Shown here: piece after piece, positions 23,213 through 35,103 of the stretch
How positions within the stretch are numbered: the first letter of the stretch is position 1
Layout: each line of letters starts with the position of its first letter
Source: Byssochlamys sp. IMV 00236
Lineage: Eukaryota; Ascomycota; Eurotiomycetes; Eurotiales; Thermoascaceae
Direction: 5' to 3'
Assembly (NCBI GenBank): GCA_001931875.2
Contig: MSJH02000815.1
Coordinates: forward strand, 248,001 to 312,000
Length of the DNA stretch: 64,000 nt
Translations under genes and position numbers: made by a program
The notes under the pieces: generated by a model
Seen by the model: only the letters and a program-made list of their open reading frames with translations
The model's database searches: none
What the model was told of the DNA's origin: nothing

Positions 23213-25334
23213 ATGGCTCCCCTGAAGTCTTTCATGGCGCTGTGCGCCGCATCCCTGCTACCATCAATCTATGGGCGCCACGTTCCTTTCGAACTAAATC
23301 TCACATGGGAAGTGGGAGCCCCTGATGGAAACCCCAGAGAGATGGTTTTCATGAATGGCCAGTTCCCTGGGCCGGAACTGCGAATTGATGAGGGCGATAA
23401 TGTTGAGGTTCGTGGGACTTGATGAGGCTCATTGCCTTTGCTTCGCTAACGAAGATTGCAGTTTATTGTCCATAACAACATGCCTTTCAACACCAGTATC
23501 CATTTCCACGGTATAGAGTATGTCACTCAGTTATAATATGCTGTTAGGATGCTCTTTGGAAAACAATACTGACAATTGACAGGCAACTCAACACTGTATG
23601 GTCAGATGGTGTCCCCGGCCTCACACAAAAGCCCATCCAGCCAGGAGAAAGCTTCACTTATAAGTGGACTGCTACTCAATATGGCACTTACTGGTCTGTT
23701 CCCATCTACAATGTTGACTGCATCGAACAATTACTCAAAGTATAGCAGGTATCACTCTCATGCCCGCTCTACCATGGCTGACGGACTTTATGGCCCAATC
23801 TGGATCAAGTATGTGATACAAATTACTCTCATTTTAAATGAGAGACACGCTAACCAAAGCAGTCCCAAACCGGGCTCACCGCAACCATTCGAATTGATTT
23901 CCAAAAATGAGGACGATCTTAGGGCTATGCGTCGTGCAGAGGCTAATCCACGCCTTGTTGTTTTGTCGGATTGGGATCATCTGACATCTGAAGAGTATCA
24001 AGGTCTGCAGGAATACAGTGGTCTTGACATCTTGTAGGTTTCGACGTGATCGCACCAACAGCATGTACCGCCTGCTAACTGCATTTCAGTTGCGTCGACA
24101 GCATTCTTATCAACGGTAGAGGTGCTGTGCACTGCCCTAGCGCCGATGAGCTATACAGCTACGAGACTCCTTACCTCAAGGGCGCGATTGATAACTTGAA
24201 CTTGACAGACAAGGGGTGAGTTAATCCAGTATAGTTCTATACAAAGAATCTTGCTAACGCGTCTTGTTCAGATGTTATCCTAACATTTTCAAGACCCAAG
24301 GCGGTTTCCCCTATAATGAATCCAGGATCCCTCCGGGTGTCAATTCGGGCTGTGTTGCTACCACTGGAAGTCAGGAAGTCATCGAGGTAGATCCTCAAGA
24401 AGGCTGGGCCAGTTTCAAGTTTATCAGTGCGGCTTGGATGAAATCCTTCGTCGTGTCCATTGACGAGCACCCAATGTGGGTCTACGAGGTTGACGGTCAC
24501 TATATCGAACCACAGCTTGTCGACTCATTCTCTATGTTCAATGGCGAACGCTATTCGGCCATGGTCAAACTGGACAAGACACCAAAGAACTACACTATCA
24601 GAATCCCAGACACAAATGCTGACCAGATCATTGCCGGTTTTGCAACACTCTCATACAAGAACGGCAAGGATCTTGGGCCGTCAAAGCCTTATGTCAACTA
24701 CGGCGGTCTGAATGTCTCGGCAGATGTAGTCGCTTTGAACGTGAAATCACTGCCACCATACCCGCCGATTAAGCCGGCAGCGAGCGCTGATAAGATGCTT
24801 AACCTTACTTTGGGACGCATCAACTCTTCATGGCAATGGACACTTCAAGGCAGCCAGCTTTGGGATGTTATGGCCAACCTGGATACTCCTCTTCTGTTTG
24901 ATCTCGATGCAAGGAAGAACCTTGGAAGCAAGCTTACTCCATCGACTAAGAACGGCACATGGGTCGACCTGCTACTTCAAATGGGCGAGTTCCCCAAAAC
25001 GGCTCCGATCCAAGCTCCCCATGTGATCCACAAACATTCTAACAAGGCCTTTATTATCGGGTTTGGCCAAGGGTTCTTTAACTGGACCAGTGTCGAAGAG
25101 GCTGTCCAACAAGCACCTTCAGATTTCGAATTGGAAAACCCCCAGCTAAGGGACACATTTGTCACCAACGCTCTTACTGGGCCTGCTTGGATGCTTTTAC
25201 GATACCAGGTGGTCAACCCGGGCCCGTTCTTGCTTCACTGTCACATCGAAACCCATTTGGCTTCTGGAATGGGCGTTGCCTTGCTCGATGGTATTGACAA
25301 ATGGCCCGAGGTTCCTCCGGAGTACGCCATCTAG
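23213..25334 (+). CDS. secreted multicopper oxidase (conidial laccase, Abr2/YA type), 593 aa, seven exons
   Basis: Exons: 23213-23407, 23462-23517, 23583-23693, 23749-23808, 23863-24033, 24090-24215 and 24272-25334. The six introns are 54-65 nt and phases close exactly. A signal peptide covers about residues 1-21. Copper ligand blocks are intact: IHFHGIE (about 80), WYHSHARSTMADGLYG (about 121, restored only by removing intron 3), HVIHKHSNKAF (about 489) and HCHIETHLASGM (about 561) with Met as the axial type-1 ligand. The HKH form of the third block and the MADGLYG form of the second match the Ascomycete pigment laccases YA and Abr2 rather than lignin-type laccases. It would oxidise phenolic pigment precursor in the conidial wall. 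It lies 1.7 kb upstream of the PKS in the same orientation. Two donors are GTTCGT and GTCTGT, less usual but required by phase and motif continuity. Confidence 0.9.
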
Positions 25335-27071
25335 AATTAACCTTCACCATGTCCGGCGTGTATAACCTCTCTGGTGCATCTAGAGTTAGAGTTTCGGATT
25401 TATTCAGTTTTAATATCATTTTTAATCTTTTCCGTGTTCCAGGCACTGTCGAATTAATGGTTCTATGCGAAATTGCGCCTTTCATGTATGCAAGTAGATC
25501 GCCTAAAAGTATACTTGACATAATAATTAATTCCTTTTTTTATTTTTATTCTTTGTCTTTGATGTTTATTTGGAATTGTCTGCTTTATTTGTCATATCGG
25601 CCGAAGTCGGTAACTTTTGCTTGCTCGCGATCACTACATTCCATGTTTTTCTTTTTATCAACGACGACAAACTTTGCCCTGTGTTCCTGATGCATCCGGG
25701 GACTCAGGTTTCTGGCAGGACAAACTTGTTCGAGCACGCGAGGGCGATATCCGCTACGAGCCTCAACTCTAAAACAGTTGATGCTCGCAAGCGGAAACTC
25801 GAATCAATCGGGACTCTATAGGAAGAAAGTGTCTGAGTCATGACGTTTTCTAAGTATTGCCCTATTTGATCCATTAATATTGTATGATGTTTGGTTGTTG
25901 TAAGATCTCAACGGAGTCGAAAGGCTAGAAAATGCAGAGTCATGACGCAACTAATTGCAGGGCTCTGGAATGGTCTAAGGACTAAGTAACTACTTTATCG
26001 GAACAATAAATGATCTGTAATCGTTGAAAAAAATGACTTGCATGATTCATGTTGATATCGGTACCATCAGTTAGGTGACAAGATAATAGTTGGGTTTCCG
26101 GATGCATCTGGTGCTTGAGGCAAAAGCCTCATGATCCTGACAAGGAGCCTGGGTCTTGGTCTGACATTTATACAAAATCAACTATATCCAGATATGATCT
26201 GCAAGCCTAGAACTGGCAGACTAATGCGATCCAGTTAGCAACACCCATGCGCTATAGGATAGTATTAATAGGGTATCATCGAGCACGTGATCCTGTATAT
26301 CTATGCGGTAGCGTCGCTGTAACCTTAGCTGCATGCGGATCGCCAAGATCAACTCCAGTCAAACAGTTATCTGGATTACGATGAGAGCAATCATCCTGAT
26401 CGATGTGAAGAGAAACAGTATTGCAATTAGTCTGGTACAATGGCTAGACCACCGGATACTGTGGAGAGGATCCAAACAATGCCGGAAGCAACAATGCCCC
26501 TTCCAGATCTCACGGGGATACTGCCAGTCCTTGCGGACAGCTTCAGAATCCTTGCCTCCTAGTCCTCTTTTGTGGGCAACCCATGTCTTATCGGACAGTG
26601 ATACAGGTATAGCTATAGGATTACATCCCGGATCGAGTAGCCCGCTGACCGTCACAGGTAACGGTGCCATTGACGAGCTCTCCACCTTCGATGGATCTTA
26701 GTCTCGGATCCGAGATATTCGGATGTATGCGCTTCGCTAATCTCTGGTCCATTGGAAGAAATAGCAAAGCGTGGTCTTCCTTGATTCTAGAATTCCTGAC
26801 CTTTGAGTCTCGTCGGTACTACTTACCAAGTGAGATTCGAATAATGACGAGACCAAAAGACAGACCACATCGGGGAACGATGTGGCCACTACCAAGCCGT
26901 GGAAACAAAGTAGTACTTTGCCCACAGAAACCTTGACCCTGATACTCCTGGATCTTTCCCCATAAGAGGAAGGTCTGCCATAGCGTATAAAGTATGGTTT
27001 CCCTTAGGGATAACTTTCTTCTCAAGGCATCGCAGACTATTCGATCCGCAGGGGAAGGAGAATCGCCAACC
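25335..27071. other. laccase-PKS intergenic region
   Basis: This 1.7 kb holds the laccase 3' end and the PKS promoter. Open frames inside (26333-26701 and others) are short and lack recognisable motifs. I looked for developmental regulator sites such as BrlA-type AGGG elements but do not claim any individual site. Confidence 0.5.
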
Positions 27072-30000
27072 ATGCGAGTAACTAGCCGCGTCTATCTCTT
27101 CGGAGATCAGACCGGTGAGTTCGAGACCGGACTTCGCCAGCTCTTGCAGGCGAAGAACAACAGTCTTCTAACGTCTTTTTTCGAGAGATGCTTCTATGCT
27201 TTGCGGCAAGAAGTATCCAAGTTGCCTCCATCACAGAGACAAATCTTCCCTCGGTTCACGAGCATCGTGGATTTGCTAGCAAGACATCGGGAGTTTGGAC
27301 CTAATCCAGCTCTTGAGAGTGCTCTCACATGCATCTATCACTTCGCATGCTTCATCAAGTAAGCCCCATCCCCCATAGGATGTCCCCCATATGATATCAT
27401 AAGACTCGACACTAATACCTGATAGCCACTATGGAGACGGAGGACATGCCTATCCCTCAGCATCAGAAAGCCATATAATAGGTCTGTGTACCGGGCTGCT
27501 GGCGTCTGCTGCTGTCAGCTCCTCCCGCACCGTGGGAGAGCTGATTCCTGCTGCTATCGAAACAGTTACGGTGTCTCTGAGACTCGGACTGTGTGTCTTG
27601 AGGACAAGAGATCTCATTGACCGCAGCTATGAAAAGTCACAAAGCTGGTCAATGGTAGTCTCCGGGCTCAACGAGGAGGAAGTTGGCGCACTCATCCATG
27701 GATTTTGCCAGCGAAAGGTGAGATACGCGTATATATTATCTATGGAAATATATTGACAATAGTAGTCTATTTCTCCTTCGTCTCGGCCTTATATCAGTGC
27801 TGTGAATACCCACAGCTTGACTATCAGTGCTCCTCCGACCATCCTGCAGGAGTTTACGAATGTCTGTCTATCCAAGGAGAACAGGCCCGTGAGAGTTCCA
27901 GTTCACGCTCCTTATCATGCTCCCCATCTTTATGATCGGCGGGATGTGACCAGTATCCTGGAGTCATGGCCGAAGGGAGAGCTTGCGAATTATACTCCAC
28001 GGATTCCTGTCTTGTCCAGTGAGACCGGCGAGATTATCCTGGCACGAAACTTGCACGAACTTCTCGGAATTGCTCTCGAAGAGATTCTGTTACGAAAGTT
28101 ATGCTGGGATAAGGTCCAGGATGGCTACGCGTCAATGCTGAAGCGAACCAGCAGTGCTGCTTGCAGAATATTTCCAATTGCATCTGCTGCCTCCCATGGC
28201 CTGTCTGCTGCTCTGAAGCGGACAGGTGTTCCTGACGTTGAGGTCGATAACACCATCAGCGAATCAGCGAAGACTTGTGATAACGAGAACTCTACCGGTA
28301 GAACCGAGCAATCCAAGATCGCAATTATAGGACTGTCTGGAAGATTCCCTGATGCCCCGAGCCCCGAGCACTTCTGGGATCTCCTTTACAAGGGACTTGA
28401 TGTCCACCGGGTAGTACCCCCTGATAGGTGGGATGTGAAGGCCCATGTCGACCCTACGGGCAAGATCAGAAACACCAGCAAGGTACCTTATGGATGTTGG
28501 ATTGAGGAGCCTGGCTTGTTCGATCCGCGGTTTTTCAACATGTCTCCCCGCGAAGCACTTCAAGCAGACCCAGCCCAGCGTCTAGCGCTAGTGACCGCCT
28601 ACGAAGCCCTTGAGCAGGCTGGCTTTGTACCTGACAGTACTCCTTCAACTCAGAAGGACAGGGTCGGTATATTCTATGGCATGACTAGTGATGACTACCG
28701 TGAAGTCAACAGCGGTCAGGATATTGATACATATTTCATTCCTGGCGGAAATCGCGCTTTCACCCCTGGTCGAATCAATTACCATTTCAAGTTCAGCGGC
28801 CCTAGCGTGAGCGTCGATACGGCTTGTTCATCCAGTTTAGCTGCCATTCACCTGGCGTGCAACTCTCTTTGGAGAAATGACTGCGACACTGCCATTGCAG
28901 GCGGCACTAATGTGTTGACGAATCCAGACAACTTCGCTGGCTTGGACCGGGGTCATTTCCTCTCTGCAAAGGGAAACTGCAACACATTCGATGACGAAGC
29001 AGATGGCTATTGTAGAGCGGATGCGGTAGGCACTGTTGTCCTCAAGCGGTTGGAGGATGCTCAGGCGGACAAGGATCCTATTCTTGGTGTTATCCTTGGG
29101 GCTTACACCAACCACTCCGCTGAGGCAGTGTCAATGACCCGACCCCATGTTGGGGCGCAAGCATTTATCTTCAATAAGCTGCTAAACGAAGCGAACGTGA
29201 GCCCTCGAGATGTTGGCTATATCGAGATGCACGGAACAGGCACACAGGCCGGTGACGCAGTCGAGATGAAATCGGTACTGGATATCTTTGCTCCCGATTA
29301 CACACGGGGACCCAGTCAATCGCTCTATCTAGGTTCCGCCAAAGCCAATATTGGACATGCGGAATCAGCCTCCGGTGTGAGCTCGTTGATCAAAGTACTC
29401 TTGATGTTGAAAGCGAATACGATTCCTCCACACTGTGGCATCAAGACCAAGATCAACCACAACTTTCCTACCGATTTCAAAGAGCGCAACGTCCATATTG
29501 CCTTCAAGCCCACTTCCTGGGAAAGACCTCAGGACGGTAAACGGAGATTGTTCGTTAATAACTTCTCTGCTGCCGGTGGTAACACAGCGCTGCTGATAGA
29601 GGATGCACCTCTTTCTACCGTTTCGGGTGCCCCGGATTCTCGTTCAACGCATATTGTGGCTGTCTCAGCGAGGTCTCAGTCGTCTCTCAGAAATAACATC
29701 CGGTCCCTTATGAAATATGTCAGCGAATTGGACGGCCAGATTGGAGGCGAAAACTTCCTCGGGAAGCTATCATACACCACAACTGCTCGCCGTATACACC
29801 ATCAATTCAGGACTATGGTCAGCGGATCTAGCTTGAAGGGCATTCAAGAGGCACTCTCCTCAGCGGCTTCCCGTGACAGCTTCACACCGATCCCTGCGTC
29901 GACTCCTAGTATCGGCTTCGTGTTCACGGGTCAAGGAGCGCAATATACTGGTATGGGCCAGCAGCTTTATAGCAGCTGTTCCCAGTTCCGGGATAATATA

Positions 30001-33000
30001 GACCGTTTCGACTCTATTGCACGGAGCCAGGGATTCCCGTCGATCGTGCCCTTGATTGATGGAAGCGTTCCGGTCGAGGAGATGAGCCCAGTTGTTACCC
30101 AGCTTGGCACAACTTGTTTGCAGATGGCCATGACTAGATACTGGATGTCATTGGGAGTGAAGCCCGCCTTCGTGCTTGGTCACAGTCTAGGAAACTATGC
30201 TGCGCTCAATGCTGCCGGAGTGTTAACAACTAGCGACACAATATACCTAAGTGGTCGTCGCGCGCAGTTGCTCCAAGAGAAGTGTCAGGTCGGAACTCAC
30301 TCAATGCTTGCTATCAAAGCAAACCTTGCACAGATCAAGCCATTCCTTGACGATGATGCTTATGAAGTAGCTTGCATCAATGCTCCAGGAGAGACTGTTA
30401 TCAGCGGTCTGAGCGCCAATATTGACGTTCTGTCTGAGAAGCTGACTGCGGAGGGGCTGAAGTCAACCAAGCTGAGAGTGCCATACGCGTTCCACTCTGC
30501 TCAAGTGGAGCCCATCCTAGAGAGCTTGGGAGAGGTCGCGCAAGGTGTTACTTTCCACAAGCCTTCAATTCCAGTCGTTTCGGCTCTACTTGGCGAAGTG
30601 ATCAACGAAGATAACTGGGATGCATTAGGTCCCCGTTATCTGCAGAGGCACTGCAGAGAGACTGTGAACTTACTTGCTGCGTTGGAAGCCACCAGACACG
30701 CAAAACTCATGAATGAGAAGACCATCTGGATCGAGGTAGGATCTCACCCTATCTGCTCTGGAATGATCAAGGGAACACTTGGTCCCCAGGCGAACACCGT
30801 CGCATCCCTACGCCGGAATGAGGATACTTGGAAGGTCCTCTGCAACAGCCTTTCCGCCATCTACCTTGCTGGAGTTGATATTCAGTGGAAGGAGTACCAT
30901 GGGGACTTCACTTCCAGCCATCAGGTTCTCCAGCTTCCTGCTTATAGTTGGGATAACAAGAACTACTATATCCCATACAACAACAATTTCTGTCTTACAA
31001 AGGGTGATCCTACGGTCGCTAAGATTGAAGCGGCACCAACCAGCCAGTTTCATACAACCTCTGTCCAGAGAATTGTGGAGACTCGAGATGAGGGTTCTAA
31101 GGCTGTTGTGGTCATGGAATCCGACCTTTCTGACCCTCTCTTGAACCCCGTCATTCAAGGGCACAAGGTCAACGGGGCCGCTCTGTGTCCCTCGGTACGT
31201 ATACCACCTTTACACGTAAAGTGCGACTATTGGTGCTGATAACTGCTTTTAGTCTCTCTACGCTGATATCGCCCAGACCCTTGGCGAGTATTTGATCGAG
31301 AACTATAATCCCGCATTGAGGGGATCAGGACTTGACGTTTGTGACATGACGGTGCCAAAGCCTCTGATCGCCAAGAACTCTGGCCCACAACTATTCCGTG
31401 CTATGGCCACGGCAGACTGGGAAGAGAGGAAAGCTAATATCCAGATATATTCTGTGAAATCCGATGGTAAGAAGATTATGGATCACGCATCATGTCTCGT
31501 CAAATTCTCCGACACCCATCTTTGGGAAGCGGACTGGAAACGCCATTCATACCTCATCAAAAGGAGTATTGAACGACTCCAGAAAAGTGTCGAAGAAGGT
31601 CAGAGTCACAGAATGCATCGCGGTATGTTCTATAAGCTGTTCAGTGCTCTAGTCGACTATGGCGACAATTACAAGTCCGTTGAGGAGGTTGTCCTGGATA
31701 GCGAGGAGTACGAGGCTACCGCTCGCGTTAAATTCCAAGCGAAGAGTGGGAACTTCCATCGCAACCCTTTCTGGATTGATAGCATCGGCCATTTGACAGG
31801 ATTTGTTATGAACGCCAACGATGCTACGGACTCTCAAAGTCAGGTGTACGTGAACCACGGATGGGATTTCATGCGCTGTCTCAAGAAGTTCTCGCCGGAC
31901 ACGACATATAGAACATATGTGAAGATGCAGCCTTGGCAGGGCACTATCTACGCTGGAGACGTTTATGCCTTCGACGGAGATGAGATCGTTGCGGTTTACG
32001 GCGGCGTGAAAGTATGTTTTTCCTTGTACATTCTCTTGGGCACGGAGAAACTGACTTCAAATTAGTTCCAAGGGGTTCCGCGACAGGTGCTGAACACTGT
32101 CCTCCCACCTGCTGGGGGGTCTAAGGCCGCTCCAAGAACAACTGCAAGAGCTGTTCCGCCTCCCCCGATCAATGTCGAGAAGCCGAAATCCTCAGTTGAG
32201 GCCAAGGCAGTCTCAAAAGCTGTTCCTGGCGACCCTGTAAAGTCAGCAGGACCAAGCGTGCTTGTTCAGGCCTTGAAGATCCTGGCAGAGGAGATAGGTG
32301 TATCTGAGGCGGAGCTATCGGATGACCTTGTATTCGCCGATTACGGCGTTGATTCTCTTCTGTCATTGACAATAACAGGCAAATTCAGGGAGGAGCTGAA
32401 CATGGACTTGGAATCATCGACATTTATTGACCATCCGACTGTCAAGGACCTTAAACAGCTTTTGTCCCAAGCAAGTCCATCTGACAGCAGCGATTCCTCT
32501 GAAGAATCGCACTACTCCTTCCGTGATTCCTCCTCAACGGAGCCATCGACTCCCGGTACTCCAGCATTCTTCTCGCCCAAGAGAGGGAGTGTAGTCACTA
32601 ATGTCGGGGAGAGTGAGACAATCAAGACTATTCGCTTGACGCTCTCCGAGGAGATTGGTGTATCTCCAGACGAAATCACGGGGGATGCTAACCTGGCTGA
32701 AATGGGCATGGATTCGCTCCTTTCCCTGACAGTTCTCGGAAGATTGCGCGAAACTCTTGACATCGAGCTTCCTAGTGACTTCTTCATTGAAAATCCGACG
32801 ATGGATGCCGTCGAGACTGCTCTTGATCTCAAGCCCAAGGCAGAACCTATTCCCTCCGAGCTTCCTGTGCCGATTCAAACCGCCGCGGGTGATGAAATAA
32901 ACGGAGTTATCAAGGCTAATTCAACTCATCCACCAGCTACTTCCATCCTGCTCCAGGGAAATCCTAAGAAGGCAACAAAGACACTGTTCCTTTTCCCCGA

Positions 33001-33748
33001 TGGCTCTGGATCGGCTACTTCCTATGCCACCCTCCCTGCAGTTTCATCCGACGTCTGCGTATATGGACTTAACTGCCCATATATGAAGAACCCTGAGAAC
33101 CTCAAGTGCGGCCTTGATGAGCTTACCATGCCATACGTGGCAGAAATTCGACGTCGGCAACCCAAAGGTCCTTATAGCTTTGGTGGATGGTCAGCTGGAG
33201 GGATCTGCGCATATGACGCTGCACGCTACCTCATCCTGGAGGAAGGCGAGAAGGTCGAACGTCTGCTTCTTCTTGACTCACCATTCCCTATCGGTTTAGA
33301 GAAACTACCTCCACGTCTGTATAGTTTCTTTAACACCATCGGCCTCTTCGGTGAAGGGAAAACACCACCTCCCAAGTGGTTGCTTCCTCATTTCCTTGCC
33401 TTTATCGACTCCCTCGATGCCTATAACGCTGTGCCCTTCCCATTTTCCGATCCCGAGCTTGGCGAAAATATGCCCAAGACATATCTTATCTGGGCCAAAG
33501 ATGGTGTCTGCGGTAAGCCGGGCGATCCACGACCAGATCCACCTACCGATGGCAGTAAGGACCCAAGGGAAATGCTTTGGCTGCTGAACGACCGAACTGA
33601 TATGGGCCCTAATGGGTGGGACACACTTGTTGGACCAAACAATGTCGCTGCTATTGAGGCCATCGAGGGAGCTGATCACTTTACCATGATGAAGGGCGAT
33701 AAGGCGGCGAAGCTCTCCGCCTTCATCGGAAGGGCAATGGCAAGCTGA
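27072..33748 (+). CDS. non-reducing polyketide synthase, conidial pigment (WA/Alb1/PksP type), 2149 aa
   Basis: Exons: 27072-27358, 27426-27717, 27766-31194, 31253-32011 and 32066-33748; introns are 48-67 nt and phases close. Domains: SAT (1 to about 360; catalytic GLCTG, Cys about 117), KS (about 375-805; VDTACSSS Cys about 547, HGTGTQAGD, NIGHAES), AT (about 908-1230; FTGQGAQYTGMG, GHSLGNY Ser about 1000), PT (about 1290-1600; GHKVNG His, WDFMRC Asp), two ACPs (DYGVDSLLS about 1684, EMGMDSLLS about 1805) and TE/Claisen cyclase (about 1890-2149; GWSAGG, GADHFTM His). Every catalytic residue is present. Order and length match A. nidulans WA and A. fumigatus Alb1, which make the heptaketide naphthopyrone YWA1 from acetyl and malonyl units. 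Intron 2 was set so that the conserved RPYISAVNTHSLTISAPP is continuous. The cytosolic product would feed wall pigment made by the adjacent laccase. Confidence 0.95.
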
Positions 33749-35103
33749 ACGAGAAAGCCGACGACGAGAGCCTTTTCCTTTTACTTTCCTTATTTGTTTC
33801 GGTTCCTATCTCATACTCGGCGTTCCAGGCTCTAGTTTTTGCTTTCTATTTGCAGAATCGGAGTCGACGCATTTGGTTTTCACACTTTATATAACCGCCT
33901 CTTATTTTTTATCAAGGGCGAAATATCTAGCTATAGCTTTATAATAACAGTAATATAATGTCTCTAATCATACCTGAATACAACCTCTCCAACAATATTC
34001 CACAGGGCCTCTTTACGGACAGTAAAACTCCAGCTGCCACCTTGCATAGTCCCGAGAGAACTGACTTAGCAGGTTAGAGCATCAGACTACTATGCCAAAA
34101 ATGATCATAAAACATTTCTCAACACCAGCAAAGAACTTTCGAAAGAACGATCAAAAAAAATTTGACAACCTGTAAGACCGCAGGCGCATCCTATATCGCT
34201 CTATAGAGACGTATAACACAAAAGATTCTGTGCCCGGGCTGGCTCCAGGGAATGTAAGCTGGATGGAGGCAACCATCCGACTAAAAAGACCAGCGTTCGA
34301 TAACCAGCACCGTACTTTATAGCCTAGCAGTCCCTATCCTTAAGGAGGATCATGACACTCAGCAGCTTCCATGTAACAGGAGAGGCTGGGGTATGCGCAC
34401 TTTTCTCGTGGCATTGGACGTATTGAGATCTTGAGGTGCATAGAAGGCGGTTGGCCCTCTCGCGCTGGTTCTTTGTTTCCTATTTAGGAAATGTGGTTTT
34501 AAACGTCACGTGAGACCCATACTGTATCTGGGAGTCAGTGGAATTGGAGGACCCAAGTGATTATTGGCGCCCTTACTAAAGCTTAAGATGACTCGGGTGA
34601 ATATTAATAGACGGCTAACCACATGAAAGATAGGATTTGTTAGTACTTATGCTCCAGTCGAACAACTCAGAGGTTGAAATATCCCGGTCGGAAATGCCGA
34701 AACTTAAGGAGCAGATAAATGGACGTTTAAGTATTCCTTTTGGCGCAGTTACGGCTGGAAGGAAACAAGATGGGATACACTTATTCTATTTCTGCTGGCA
34801 CGGTATAGATGACATCCTGGAGTCGTCAATTTGTCCAGAGCGAGGCATGAAGGGGAGAGACATGCCAAAAGTCGATCTCAGAAGTACTAAAAAGACAGAC
34901 GGGAGCAATGGATATGACTGAAGGTAAATGGATCAACTCCCTCCTATACTCCACGAACTCAACAAACAAACGACTCATTGATGACGCCAAACTCAGATCA
35001 TTGAAATAAACTGTCCATTCTTTAATGGATCAAAAGCGCTGAAAACATTCTGCCCGCAGTTGATCGGAGATTGCCCTCCAACATGGATAAAGTAGAAAGG
35101 ATT
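33749..35103. other. intergenic region downstream of the PKS
   Basis: This 1.35 kb AT-rich region between converging genes contains no recognised gene. A 94-codon open frame at 34637-34921 lacks motifs and is not called. Confidence 0.5.

Noticed and set aside
26333..26936. Overlapping open frames between laccase and PKS
   Set aside because: There are competing frames on both strands without motifs. The segment is better explained as PKS promoter.
27718..27797. Later acceptor for PKS intron 2 (after 27797)
   Set aside because: It is out of phase with the strong GTGAGA donor. The acceptor at 27765 restores the conserved PYISA segment.
34637..34921. 94-codon open frame downstream of the PKS
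   Set aside because: It has no domain, no signal peptide and no nearby splice partner.
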